A stretch of DNA of 64,000 nt from Kribbella steppae. GTDB taxonomy: Bacteria > Actinomycetota > Actinomycetes > Propionibacteriales > Kribbellaceae. Positions 1-8,352 of the stretch are shown piece by piece. Location: assembly GCF_004342025.1 (NCBI RefSeq), contig NZ_SLWN01000007.1, forward strand, positions 213,611-277,610, in the 5' to 3' direction. The first letter of the stretch is position 1. The number at the start of each line of letters is the position of its first letter. Position numbers and translations under genes: made by a program. The notes under the pieces were generated by a model that saw only the letters and a list, made by a program, of their open reading frames with translations, ran no database searches and was not told the DNA's origin.

Positions 1-286
1 TGGTCGCTGCCGAGAACGGTTCAGGTGTTTCGCGGAGGATGCGATGGACGTGGTCGGGGTCCAGGACCAATGCGATGGTCCGGCCCGGGAGCCGGATCAG
101 CAGCGGCCCCTCGCCGTACCTCCGGCGCAGGGCTCGCACCCGCCGGAGCGCGCGGTCGTCGGCGTGCAGCAACTCGGCTGCTCTGGATGCGGCCGGCCGG
201 CGCAGGATCGCGCCTTGCGCAACCACTGGTAGCAACACGTCGCGGGTCGCCCGGGCGGCGTCAGGGAACGTCGCGGTGGGGAGCAT
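1..286 (-). CDS. cytochrome P450, N-terminal part (cut by window edge)
   Basis: Reading leftward from the ATG at 286 there is an open frame of 95 codons with no stop before the window edge. The translation starts MLPTATFPDAARATRDVLLP and continues with an Arg-rich helix (RVRALRRRYGEGPLLIRLPG) followed by TIALVLDPDHVHRILRETPE and PFSAAT. This pattern, a helix, a G-P-L-L-R-L-P-G strand, an ALVL strand and then HRIL..TPEPFS, is what I recall from the beta-1 region of actinobacterial cytochrome P450s. The heme-binding Cys lies outside the window, so the identification rests only on the N-terminal fold pattern. Substrate cannot be inferred. The downstream part continues beyond base 1. Confidence 0.65.
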   Translation of the reverse strand, partial: MLPTATFPDAARATRDVLLPVVAQGAILRRPAASRAAELLHADDRALRRVRALRRRYGEGPLLIRLPGRTIALVLDPDHVHRILRETPEPFSAAT

Positions 287-392
287 GGTCGCCCGGTGCC
301 CGACGGGTCAGGCGACAAACCGGCGGCTGGAAGGCAGGTGCACGTCCGCTCAGGTGGACTGGCTCACGTGGGTACGCCGCCACGAGCTCGGT

Positions 393-462
393 TCAGCTGG
401 ATGGGCTCAGGTGGAGAGATTCAGGTGGAGGTACTCAGGTGGCGGGGCTCAGGGCGGCGACG
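393..462. repeat. 14-bp direct repeat, five units
   Basis: The 9-mer TCAGSTGGM or a close variant begins at 393, 407, 421, 435 and 449, an exact 14-bp spacing, with a further isolated copy at 350. The fourth unit supplies the TGA stop of the leftward gene ending at 435. Units 2-4 are best conserved and the fifth is degenerate. It fills most of the gap between the P450 and the isochorismatase-like gene. Confidence 0.7.
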
Positions 463-971
463 TACTCGGTGCCGGAGCAGACTGTGCCGAGCCTGGGGAA
501 GATGGCCGACACGGCGAACTCGTGCGCGCGACCGTCGAGCCCGGTCATCGCATCCGCGATGTAGACGGTGTCGTAGCCGAGGTCGTCCGCGGCCCGCCCG
601 GTCGACTCGACGCCGAAGTTGGTCGCGATCCCGGCCAGCGCGACGGTCTCGATCCCGCGGGTCTGCAACTCGTGGTCCAGCCCGGTCCGGCCGAAGGCGC
701 CGATCGTCCGCTTGACGATCTCCAGGTCGCCCGGCTCGGACCCGATACCGGGCGCGAACCCACTGCCGTCCGGCTGCACCTCGACCCCGGGCCGTTCCAC
801 CCGCACATTCACGACCAACCCGCCGACGGACCGGGTCGCCTTCGCCAGGGCCACACACCGCTCGAGCACCTCGGGCCCGGTCAGTGGCGCTGTCTCGAGC
901 GCCACGATCCGCGGCATCAGGTCGATCAGGACCAGTGCGGTATGACGGGGTTCCAGATTGAGCGTGGTCAC
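435..971 (-). CDS. isochorismatase-like (cysteine hydrolase superfamily) protein lacking the catalytic Cys
   Basis: A 178-aa protein of usual length for the isochorismatase-like hydrolase family. The strand LVLIDLMP carries the conserved Asp (D17), and LEIVKR carries the conserved Lys (K87). The third triad position, in the motif GIATNFGVEST, has Gly120 where amidohydrolase members have Cys. Gly there is known in vinyl-ether-hydrolysing isochorismatases and in some YecD-like proteins, so the enzyme is unlikely to be a Cys-dependent amidase. The start is GTG at 971. A -10-like TAGGCT lies six bases upstream inside the end of the next gene, suggesting a leaderless transcript. Substrate unknown. 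Confidence 0.85.
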   Translation of the reverse strand: MTTLNLEPRHTALVLIDLMPRIVALETAPLTGPEVLERCVALAKATRSVGGLVVNVRVERPGVEVQPDGSGFAPGIGSEPGDLEIVKRTIGAFGRTGLDHELQTRGIETVALAGIATNFGVESTGRAADDLGYDTVYIADAMTGLDGRAHEFAVSAIFPRLGTVCSGTEYVAALSPAT

Positions 972-977
972 ACGCCG

Positions 978-983
978 AGCCTA
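978..983 (-). promoter_or_regulatory. leaderless -10 box for the isochorismatase-like gene
   Basis: TAGGCT on the minus strand, exactly six bases before the GTG at 971. It overlaps the TAG stop of the GH43-type gene. Spacing fits transcription starting at the start codon. Confidence 0.45.
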
Positions 984-2627
984 GTTCAGGCCGGCCGCCA
1001 GGCTTTCGGCGAAGGTGACGTCCCGCTCGGTCCCGGAGAAACCGAGCCGCCAACTGCCACCGTCGTACGACCCTGGTGGGAGCGGCCGCCCGCCCGGTTG
1101 CCAGAGAGGTTGCCAGGCGACCGCGCCGGTCGACGGGTCGTACCAGTGGTTGTCCGCGGACCAGGCCGAGCCCTCCCGGTACGCCGTCACGACACTGAGG
1201 CCCTGGCCTGTCGCCATCGACCACCGTGGCAAGCCCGCGACATCGCCGTTCCGCCCGAAACCGCCCGGATCGCCTTGGTCGGCCAACGCCGAGTCGACGT
1301 TCAGGGCGACCTCCCAGACCGGTGCGTTCGTCGCACCGTGCACGGTCCAGTCGAGGCGGGTGTCGAACGTGGTCGGGCCGAAGTCGAACGACCAGTCCGC
1401 CGTGACCGGCTCGTCGCCGAAGGAGATACCGCGCAAGGTCAACGACGATCGGCCGGCATCCACCCGGGCGGCAGGGCCGCTGAGGTCGGTGGCGCCGAAG
1501 TTCCCGACCGCCAGGTACGGCGCCGTGGAGCGTCCGGTCGAGTCCAAGGCCGGCCGATAGGCACGCCCGCCGGCCGGGTCGATCTCCAGACCGGTGAGAA
1601 CCGCCCGCGGGCTGGTCTCGATCGTCGCCCGGTAGTGCGCGGTACTGACGACGCGCCCCTTCGTCACCTGCACCTTGGCGAAGTCGAGCGGTGCGATGAA
1701 CAGACCACCCTTGCCCCACCCGGCTCCGGTGACGTACCAGTCCTGACCGTCCTGCACGACCTCGGCCGCATGCGCTGGGATCGTCCCGACCAGCTGATCA
1801 ATGGTGAAGTTCAGCGGATCCTTGCTCTTGTACACCCTGGTCGACTCGTAACCACCGTCGCAGCAGACGAACAGGTACCAGTCGGTGCCGCGCTGGACGA
1901 CGAACGGCGACTCGGTCGGACCGCCGAATGTGCCGGTCGCCGGATGCTGGAACGCCGTCCGACGGTCGCTCCAGTGCCTCAGGTCGGTACTGGTGCGGTA
2001 GGCAACGATGTGGTTGCCGCCGGCAGGCGTCGAGTTGGCCGTGTAGTACATCACCCACTGGTCGCCGACCTTTTGCACCGTCGGGTCACGCCCGTCGAAG
2101 CCGTCGGTGAACAGCGGATTGGCCGCCGCATCCCGGGTCCAGTGCACGAGATCGGTCGACGTCGCCAGATGCATCCGGTACGCCGTGTGGTCGGAGGTGC
2201 CGCCGGCGTAGTACATGTAGTAGGTGCCGGCGTCGTACAGCACGTACGGCGCCCAGATGTGGCTCTCACCCGCGGCCGGATCGGCGATCAGCGCCGGCGG
2301 CTGCTTCGTCCACGGACCGTTCGGCGTCGGCGCGGTCGCGTGGCCGAAGCTCTTCTCGTCGAGCGGGTTGGCCGGCTCCGCGTGCGTGATCGCGTACACG
2401 TGCCAGGTGCCGGTGGCCCGGTCCTGCACCAGTGTGTGGTCGTTGTAGTACCACGGCTCGGTCTCCCCCACACCCGGGTCGTAGACCTTGGCGAACGTGC
2501 CGGCGGCAACCACCTTGTCGACCTGGACGTACGGCGTGATCCGGACCTGCCCGGGCGACGCGACGGCCTGCAGAGGGGTGGCGAGGACAGCAAGGCCGGC
2601 CAGTGCGGCGAGGAGTTTGCGGATCAT
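981..2627 (-). CDS. secreted family 43-type glycoside hydrolase
   Basis: A 548-aa protein starting with a Sec signal (MIRKLLAALAGLAVLATPLQ, cut near AVAS). Residues about 30-370 look like the five-bladed propeller of GH43/GH32/GH68 relatives. The likely catalytic acids are the Asp of YYNDHTLV (about D63, base), the Asp of FDGRDPTV (about 180, pKa modulator) and the Glu of GPTESPFVV (about 239, acid). The C-terminal 170 residues look like a beta-sandwich. I chose the ATG at 2627, not the in-frame start further upstream, because it gives a clean signal peptide and overlaps the stop of the GH172 gene by ATGA, implying translational coupling. The substrate is probably an arabinose- or fructose-containing furanoside, but this is inference. 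Confidence 0.82.
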   Translation of the reverse strand: MIRKLLAALAGLAVLATPLQAVASPGQVRITPYVQVDKVVAAGTFAKVYDPGVGETEPWYYNDHTLVQDRATGTWHVYAITHAEPANPLDEKSFGHATAPTPNGPWTKQPPALIADPAAGESHIWAPYVLYDAGTYYMYYAGGTSDHTAYRMHLATSTDLVHWTRDAAANPLFTDGFDGRDPTVQKVGDQWVMYYTANSTPAGGNHIVAYRTSTDLRHWSDRRTAFQHPATGTFGGPTESPFVVQRGTDWYLFVCCDGGYESTRVYKSKDPLNFTIDQLVGTIPAHAAEVVQDGQDWYVTGAGWGKGGLFIAPLDFAKVQVTKGRVVSTAHYRATIETSPRAVLTGLEIDPAGGRAYRPALDSTGRSTAPYLAVGNFGATDLSGPAARVDAGRSSLTLRGISFGDEPVTADWSFDFGPTTFDTRLDWTVHGATNAPVWEVALNVDSALADQGDPGGFGRNGDVAGLPRWSMATGQGLSVVTAYREGSAWSADNHWYDPSTGAVAWQPLWQPGGRPLPPGSYDGGSWRLGFSGTERDVTFAESLAAGLN

Positions 2628-5600
2628 GAGTTGAGCACCAGGTCGAGGAGGTCGATTCCGACGAGATAGCCGGTCGCAGCTGGATTCTTGCCGGTGAGAG
2701 TGATGGTGAGCTGGTGAGTGCCCGCCGTGAGTTGCGCCGTGCCGAGGTCGAGCTCCTGCGTGCTGACCCCGGATGCCACGTAGCCGTCGAAGCTGACCGG
2801 CGCTTGGTCGTCGATCTGAATGTCGACAATCCCATAGTCGGCAGCCTTCGTCAGCACGGTCGACACGTCGTAGGAGCCGGTCGACGGCACGGTGAACCCG
2901 AGCACAACCTTGTCCCCGGCCTTGGTGCCGTGGATCCAGGCCTGGGCACCGTTGGACCAACTGACGCCACAGCAGTTGCCCTGCGGGTCGACCGCCACCG
3001 TCGACGAGACGGGCGGCAACATCGCCTCACCCTCGATCCGCATCGTGTTGCCAGTCGACGCCTGCACGGCCGCCGACTTGCCGCCGACGTGACCGGCCAG
3101 GTCGACGGCGGCGACGCGGTAGGACCAGGTCTCGTTCAGCCCGAGACCACGGTGCACGAAGCCGGGCAACGGGCTGCTGCCGACCAGTTTCTCGGTGCCG
3201 CCGGCCTTCGCGCCGTAGACGTTGTACTTCGCGATCCCGCTGTCGTCACCGGCGTCCGACCACGACAGGTTGATCGCATTGTCGGCCCGCTCGGTGGCCT
3301 TCACTCCGGTGACCACACCGGGCGCCCGCTTGTCGTCGTACGGGAGGACGAGGGACTGCACGACGTACGCCGCTGCTGTCCAACTGGGTCCGGTCGGCCG
3401 GAGTTCGATGTCGAGCTTGGTGCGGCCGAGAGTGAGTGCTGGGGGCAACTGGTAGTTGTCGTCCAGCCAGCGCTGCTGATCGTTGCCGAGTGGCTGCAAC
3501 CAGGTGCCGGCGTCCTTGCCGTTGACAATCACCTTGACCGATTGACCGGCCGTGTTCTGATCGCTCGTCCGGCGCAACGTCACACCGCGGTTGACCGGGT
3601 CGATGGTTGCGCTGAAGCGGATCGGTTGTGCGGTCGCCCGAACCTGGTCGGTCAGGATCGTGTCGTCGTGTTCACCTTCGTACACCGACGTCACGTCGTA
3701 GGTCTGCGCGCCGCTGTCGACGTACCCGTGCTGCTGGAGGCTCGTGGCCGAGCCGGTGTCGATCCGGTCGGTCTCGCGGGCACCGAACTTCGCTGCGGTG
3801 TAGAGGAACGCGGTCGAGCCGTAGATCGCCGGGTGGTCGTCCTGCTGGCCGTGCTCGATGCTGAAGTCGAGGTGGTTCTGGAACCCGATCGAGTCGGTGA
3901 TGTGCAACCGCCACGCGCCGTCGCACTCGTACGTGCAGAACCCGGCCTTGACCTCGTGCGCCGAGTTGCCGTGGAACGGGGTCGAGTAGGTGCCGGCATT
4001 GAAGTACCAGCCCGACTCGTAGTAGTCCTCCGTACCGGTGCCGTGGATGGCCGGGGTGCGCTCGCCGTCGACGGACACCCGCTCGTCACCCTCGAGGTAG
4101 CCGCGAGTGTTGCCGTCGGCAAGCAAACCTTCCATCGTCTGGGAGACGCCGACGAACTTCCCACGCCCGGTGACGTCCGCGAACGTCCAGTCACTGCCCT
4201 GCGTGGTCTCGCCGCGCGCCGAGATCGCGCTGAAGTACCCGGTCTTCCCGGTCAGCAGGTCGGCGCCGTTGCGCGCATCGCGGGCCGTGGTGACCTCGGC
4301 CTTACCGGTCAGCCGGTACGACGATTCGTTCACCAGGGTGACCGTGGCGCGACCGACGTACGGCATCGGCCACCAGGCGGAGTACCAGCCGTCGGGGTCT
4401 ATTGCGAAGAAGAGCGAGCGGACCGGGTTCTCGCCGAGGCCGGAGCCGAAGAACTCACCGATCGGGGCGTCGACCCGCTTCTGGCCGTCGATCGTCACCT
4501 GGACGCGGACGCCGGCCAGCAACGAGTCGGACGGCTTGACCCGGGCGGCGTCCTCCTCGGTCGCGGCGTAGGCCATCGCGTGCGTGCCGCTCCAGACCTG
4601 CTGGGTGATGACGTAGCCGTGGGCCTGCTCGTCGGCGAGGTGGTTCGGTCCGAGATCGAGGGTGTCGGTGCGCTTCGCCGTACCGCCGACGATCGAGTCG
4701 GCCCAGTAGGTGAACTCGTTGAAGTCGAGGTCGGAGGAGATGAACTCGTTGGTGACGGTGATCTGCGACTTACCGGCAGTAAGTTCGGCCGGTAGATCGA
4801 CCACCTGGTCGTGCCACTGCGCGCCTTCCGCCTTCAGCGGAGCCCACTCGCCGGCCTCGGCGCCATCGACCAGCACCTTCGCCCGCTGGTTGCCGATCCG
4901 CAGGTCCATCCGGCGGATCAGCTTCACCCCGGTATTGGCCGGGTCGATTGTCATCGTGAACTTGCTGCTGCCGGTGAACGCCCGGCCGTCGTCGGCGACG
5001 GACTGGAGATCCAGGCCGACGATCTCGGGCAGTTTGAGCCTGAGCGCGCTGACCTCACCCGGCCCCTGGGCGTCGGCCAGGGTGATGCGCTTGCCGGGGG
5101 CAACGTTCAGGTCGGTGGCCTTGGTCTGCGCACCGGGCTGGGCCGGCTTGGGGTCCTTGGTGCCGGACGCCTTGAGCAGGGCGACGACGTCCTCGGCCTT
5201 GTCGGCCGGATCGAACGTGCTGATGCCGTTCGCGTCCGGGAACTCGCGGTAGCCGACGTGGTAGAAGTACGGGTTGCTCTGGGTGGTGATGCGCATCGAG
5301 CGCTGGTACGGCATCGGCACCCGGATGTAGACGCCGCCGCTGGTCTCCTTGGCATTCGCGACCAGCGGGAAGACGAACGGCGCGCCGAGCTTGCCGTCGA
5401 CCAGGTCCTGCAGGGACGTGTGGATCACCTGCTTGCCGTCGAGCTCGATCGTGATCGTGCCCGTCTTGGTGACGTTGCCTTCGTCCCGGGTGAACCAGAT
5501 CGTGCCGACCTCGCCGGCGCCCTCGTCCTCGGCGATGACACAACCGGCGGCGCTCGTCCGCAGGCAGGAGTACTTGCCGTCGAAGCCGTCGTTGTTCGTG

Positions 5601-5860
5601 CCGTCCCGGCCGAAGCTGGAGAACTGCTTGGTCCGTACGCCGGTCTGCAGCTCGGGCAACCGGTCGAGGTCCCGGTACACGTCCCAGCCGACCGGACCGT
5701 TGGCGTTGGTCCCTGCGGTTGACGTCGTACCGGAGGCGGACGGCGTACCGGAGGCGGACGTCGTACCGGAGGCGGACGTCGTACCGGAGGCTGGGGCGGC
5801 GTTCGCAACGGGGAGGACGAGCAAGGCGCTGACAGCCAGCGCGGCGACACGACGGAACAT
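2624..5860 (-). CDS. secreted GH172 / DUF2961 enzyme with Fn3 and C-terminal carbohydrate-binding-like domain
   Basis: A 1078-aa secreted protein. Residues 1-24 are a signal peptide, followed by a Ser-Gly-Thr repeat linker to about 50. The DUF2961 (GH172) core follows: its N-terminal part contains RDLDRLPELQTGVRTKQFSS, and the signature HGTGTEDYYESGWYF lies near residues 603-617, where the family's catalytic Glu is expected. A fibronectin type III domain spans about 847-940 and a CBM-like beta-sandwich (starting MRIEGEA) the last 130 residues. Known GH172 members act on fructofuranosyl or D-arabinofuranosyl linkages. The protein is longer than single-domain members because of the extra sandwich before the signature and the C-terminal modules. 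It is first in an operon with the GH43-type gene. Confidence 0.85.
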   Translation of the reverse strand: MFRRVAALAVSALLVLPVANAAPASGTTSASGTTSASGTPSASGTTSTAGTNANGPVGWDVYRDLDRLPELQTGVRTKQFSSFGRDGTNNDGFDGKYSCLRTSAAGCVIAEDEGAGEVGTIWFTRDEGNVTKTGTITIELDGKQVIHTSLQDLVDGKLGAPFVFPLVANAKETSGGVYIRVPMPYQRSMRITTQSNPYFYHVGYREFPDANGISTFDPADKAEDVVALLKASGTKDPKPAQPGAQTKATDLNVAPGKRITLADAQGPGEVSALRLKLPEIVGLDLQSVADDGRAFTGSSKFTMTIDPANTGVKLIRRMDLRIGNQRAKVLVDGAEAGEWAPLKAEGAQWHDQVVDLPAELTAGKSQITVTNEFISSDLDFNEFTYWADSIVGGTAKRTDTLDLGPNHLADEQAHGYVITQQVWSGTHAMAYAATEEDAARVKPSDSLLAGVRVQVTIDGQKRVDAPIGEFFGSGLGENPVRSLFFAIDPDGWYSAWWPMPYVGRATVTLVNESSYRLTGKAEVTTARDARNGADLLTGKTGYFSAISARGETTQGSDWTFADVTGRGKFVGVSQTMEGLLADGNTRGYLEGDERVSVDGERTPAIHGTGTEDYYESGWYFNAGTYSTPFHGNSAHEVKAGFCTYECDGAWRLHITDSIGFQNHLDFSIEHGQQDDHPAIYGSTAFLYTAAKFGARETDRIDTGSATSLQQHGYVDSGAQTYDVTSVYEGEHDDTILTDQVRATAQPIRFSATIDPVNRGVTLRRTSDQNTAGQSVKVIVNGKDAGTWLQPLGNDQQRWLDDNYQLPPALTLGRTKLDIELRPTGPSWTAAAYVVQSLVLPYDDKRAPGVVTGVKATERADNAINLSWSDAGDDSGIAKYNVYGAKAGGTEKLVGSSPLPGFVHRGLGLNETWSYRVAAVDLAGHVGGKSAAVQASTGNTMRIEGEAMLPPVSSTVAVDPQGNCCGVSWSNGAQAWIHGTKAGDKVVLGFTVPSTGSYDVSTVLTKAADYGIVDIQIDDQAPVSFDGYVASGVSTQELDLGTAQLTAGTHQLTITLTGKNPAATGYLVGIDLLDLVLNS
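5721..5792. repeat. 18-bp tandem repeat in the GH172 linker
   Basis: Four consecutive 18-bp units (GACGTCGTACCGGAGGCG with single-base changes) encode the repeated SGTTSA-type linker just after the signal peptide. The unit is a multiple of three, so copy-number change would alter only linker length. Confidence 0.85.
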
Positions 5861-5905
5861 GGGCGGCCTTCCGACTTCGCAGTACGGGGAACTTTCACGG
5901 TGTGG

Positions 5906-5917
5906 GAAATCGATTTC
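5906..5917. promoter_or_regulatory. LacI-family operator candidate for the GH172-GH43 operon
   Basis: GAAATCGATTTC is a perfect 12-bp palindrome with the central CG typical of LacI-family operators. It sits 46 bp upstream of the GH172 start. No regulator gene is adjacent, so the cognate LacI protein would be encoded elsewhere. Confidence 0.55.
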
Positions 5918-5972
5918 TCAGATGTTTACCATCGTTGCACTGTGCTTGAGAAGAGCTCGGAACCGTTTACTT

Positions 5973-6011
5973 CGTGCGCACGATCTGTTAATTCGCGCGA
6001 GCGTGCGCACA
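5973..6011. promoter_or_regulatory. paired CGTGCGCAC palindromes in divergent intergenic region
   Basis: The palindrome CGTGCGCACG at 5973-5982 recurs as CGTGCGCACA at 6002-6011, 29 bp apart, between the divergent GH172 and gnd genes. The near-perfect spacing of almost three helical turns suggests a regulator binding two sites on one DNA face. Confidence 0.35.
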
Positions 6012-6100
6012 GTGCGTCCGCCGATTGGCCCCGCTGGTCCGCACAGTTGCTGCGCGCGACAGACTGGGACCCGACACCACACTGACCAGCGGGAGATTCG

Positions 6101-7540
6101 ATGAGTTCTGCTCCAGCCCAGATCGCCGTCACCGGCCTCGCGGTGATGGGCCGCAACCTGGCCCGGAACCTGGCGCGCAACGGGTTCCGTGTCGCCGTCC
6201 ACAACCGGTCGCAGGCCCGGACGGACGCCCTGATCAAGGAGTTCGGCCACGAGGGCGAGTTCACCCCCGCTGCCGATCTGCCCGCGCTGGTCGAGGCGCT
6301 GGAACAGCCGCGGAAGATCATCATCATGGTCAAGGCCGGCGAGCCGACCGACGCGGTGATCGACGAACTGGTGCCGCTGCTGGACGAGGGCGACATCGTC
6401 GTCGACGCCGGCAACGCACACTTCGCCGACACCCGGCGCCGGGAGACCGCGCTGCGCGAGAAGGGCCTGCACTTCGTCGGCAGCGGCGTGTCCGGCGGCG
6501 AGGAGGGCGCGCTGAACGGTCCGAGCATCATGCCGGGCGGCTCGCCGGAGTCGTACGCCGCACTCGAGCCGATGCTGACCAAGATCGCCGCCCAGGTGAA
6601 CGGCGAACCCTGCTGCGTGCACGTCGGCCCGGACGGCGCCGGCCACTTCGTGAAGATGCTGCACAACGGCATCGAGTACGCCGACATGCAGCTGATCGCC
6701 GAGGCGTACGACCTGCTCCGGCACGTGCTCGGTCTGTCGCCGGCCGAGCTGGCCGACGTGTTCCGGGAGTGGAACACCGGCGACCTCGAGTCGTTCCTGA
6801 TCGAGATCACCGCGGAGGTGCTCAGCCAGGTCGACCCGACCACCGGCGGTCCGTTCGTGGACGTCGTACTGGACCAAGCCGAGCAGAAGGGCACCGGCCG
6901 GTGGACCGTACAGTCCGCCCTCGACCTTGGCATCCCGGTGAGCGGCATGGCCGAGGCCGTGTTCGCCCGGTCCCTCTCGGGTGACGTCGTACGGCGGTCC
7001 GCTGCGGCCGGCGTGTTGCCCGGGCCGGCCGAGGCGAAGGCGGATGTGGACCGGGACGCGTTCATCGAGGACGTGCGGCACGCGCTGTACGCGTCGAAGC
7101 TGGTCGCGTACGCACAGGGGTTCGACGCGATCCGGGCGGCGAGCGAGCAGTACGACTGGAACATCGACCTCGGCGCGATGGCGACGATCTGGCGTGGCGG
7201 GTGCATCATCCGGGCGCGCTTCCTCGACCGCATCAAGGAGGCGTACGACCGGGACGCGGATCTGCCTTCGCTGCTCGTGGACGAGTACTTCAAGGAAGCC
7301 ATTGCGGGTGGGCAGGAGGCTTGGCGGCGGGTGGTCGCTACTGCGGCTTCGGTCGGCGTACCGGCGCCTGGGTTCTCGGCATCGCTCTCGTACTACGACG
7401 GCCTGCGGGCTGAGCGGCTGCCGGCCGCTCTGATCCAGGGTCTGCGCGATCTGTTCGGCGCACACACCTACCGCCGGACCGACCGCGAAGGCACCTTCCA
7501 CCTCGAGTGGTCCGGCGACCGCTCCGAAACCCAGTCCTGA
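6101..7540 (+). CDS. gnd: 6-phosphogluconate dehydrogenase (decarboxylating)
   Basis: A 479-aa enzyme of standard length that oxidatively decarboxylates 6-phosphogluconate to ribulose 5-phosphate in the pentose phosphate pathway. The N-terminal Rossmann motif GLAVMGRNLARN is followed by HNRS, as in NADP-dependent members. The substrate-binding signature is GVSGGEEGALNGPSIMPGG (about 128-146) and the helical domain carries HNGIEYADMQLIAE. The ATG at 6101 has a GGGAG ribosome-binding site eight bases upstream. It stands alone, divergent from the GH172 operon, and is followed by a strong hairpin terminator. Confidence 0.97.
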   Translation: MSSAPAQIAVTGLAVMGRNLARNLARNGFRVAVHNRSQARTDALIKEFGHEGEFTPAADLPALVEALEQPRKIIIMVKAGEPTDAVIDELVPLLDEGDIVVDAGNAHFADTRRRETALREKGLHFVGSGVSGGEEGALNGPSIMPGGSPESYAALEPMLTKIAAQVNGEPCCVHVGPDGAGHFVKMLHNGIEYADMQLIAEAYDLLRHVLGLSPAELADVFREWNTGDLESFLIEITAEVLSQVDPTTGGPFVDVVLDQAEQKGTGRWTVQSALDLGIPVSGMAEAVFARSLSGDVVRRSAAAGVLPGPAEAKADVDRDAFIEDVRHALYASKLVAYAQGFDAIRAASEQYDWNIDLGAMATIWRGGCIIRARFLDRIKEAYDRDADLPSLLVDEYFKEAIAGGQEAWRRVVATAASVGVPAPGFSASLSYYDGLRAERLPAALIQGLRDLFGAHTYRRTDREGTFHLEWSGDRSETQS

Positions 7541-7553
7541 GCTAGACCCCAGC

Positions 7554-7582
7554 CGGGCCGGACCCCACCCGGGTCCGGCCCG
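7554..7582 (+). terminator. hairpin terminator after gnd
   Basis: A perfect 12-bp GC-rich stem (CGGGCCGGACCC and its complement) closes a 5-base loop, starting 14 bases after the gnd stop. There is no T run, as is usual for actinobacterial terminators. Confidence 0.7.
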
Positions 7583-7718
7583 TGACACTCCGACCCACGG
7601 CGCGTGCTGGCCGCATCACCCGACACACAGCACGCCTGCCCTCGCGCGGGGAGGGCTCGGCGGGGATGCGGGTTCTGGGGTGAAGATTGTTGCAGGTGGG
7701 GCTGAATTGGCCTGAGTG

Positions 7719-7738
7719 TCGAACATATGTTCTAATAG
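7719..7738 (+). promoter_or_regulatory. LexA-type SOS box overlapping a promoter
   Basis: TCGAACATATGTTCTA (7719-7734) contains the 12-bp perfect palindrome GAACATATGTTC and matches the actinobacterial/mycobacterial SOS box TCGAAC-N4-GTTCGA except at its last two bases. It runs into TAATAG, a possible -10 element, so LexA bound here would block initiation. It lies about 60 bp upstream of the Lys-rich protein gene. The leader between them holds a short GCCCGC/GCGGGC hairpin. Confidence 0.65.
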
Positions 7739-7795
7739 ACTCTCAGCGCCAGCCCGCTCACGGCGGGCGATGTTCAGAAGGAGATCGCCGCAACG

Positions 7796-8245
7796 ATGAC
7801 TGTAGACACTCTGGCAGTAGAAGCGCCGTCGGACGTCGCCGACACTCCCGACACCAAGACCCCGACGGACGCCGCCCCGACCGCGGCACCCGACGCCGCG
7901 CCGGTCACGGACGCGCCCGCCGCCGAGACCGAGAAGCCGAAGAAGGCCCCGGCCAAGAAGGCGGCCGGCAAGAAAACCAAGACCCTCGAGCTGACGCTGA
8001 CCGTCACCGGCACCGCGGACGGCGAGTGGCACGCCGAGCTGAAGCAGGGCAGCACCTACCTGGCCCGCAACCTCGCCGTCGCGGCGGCCGCCGTCTCCCG
8101 CGCCGCCAAGGAACTCCACGAAGACCTCTCCACCCCGATCGACGAGGTCATCGAAGCCGCCCGCGAACAGCAGGCCGCCAAGGTAGCCGCCCTGGAAGCC
8201 GAGCTCGAAGCCGCCCGCAAGGCCCTGGCAGACCTCGCCGACTGA
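7796..8245 (+). CDS. uncharacterised Lys/Ala-rich protein with C-terminal coiled coil (possibly DUF6319)
   Basis: A 149-aa cytoplasmic protein. Residues 1-45 are an acidic, Ala/Thr/Pro-rich disordered tail. Residues 46-62 are a basic stretch (EKPKKAPAKKAAGKKTKT) like histone H1-type tails. Residues 63-105 form a conserved block (LELTLTVTGTADGEWHAEL) that I associate, without certainty, with DUF6319. The rest is a helical coiled coil (AALEAELEAARKALADL). The start has an AAGGAG site 13 bases upstream. The LexA-type box upstream suggests damage-induced expression. A role in nucleoid or DNA binding is possible from the basic tail, but no function is established. Confidence 0.8.
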   Translation: MTVDTLAVEAPSDVADTPDTKTPTDAAPTAAPDAAPVTDAPAAETEKPKKAPAKKAAGKKTKTLELTLTVTGTADGEWHAELKQGSTYLARNLAVAAAAVSRAAKELHEDLSTPIDEVIEAAREQQAAKVAALEAELEAARKALADLAD

Positions 8246-8352
8246 CCCCGCGCCCGGCGGGCTCGACGGTCGCCACCTCACGACCGCGCTGCCCACCGCC
8301 GACCCGGATCTGCTCGCCGGCCCGTCCTGGGGTGCCGGCCTGCTTCACAACT

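Noticed and set aside
39..2669. 876-codon rightward open frame across the isochorismatase and GH43 genes
   Set aside because: It is antisense to two genes with clear motifs, rich in Arg, Val, Gly and Asp with no recognisable domain, and is the usual high-GC shadow.
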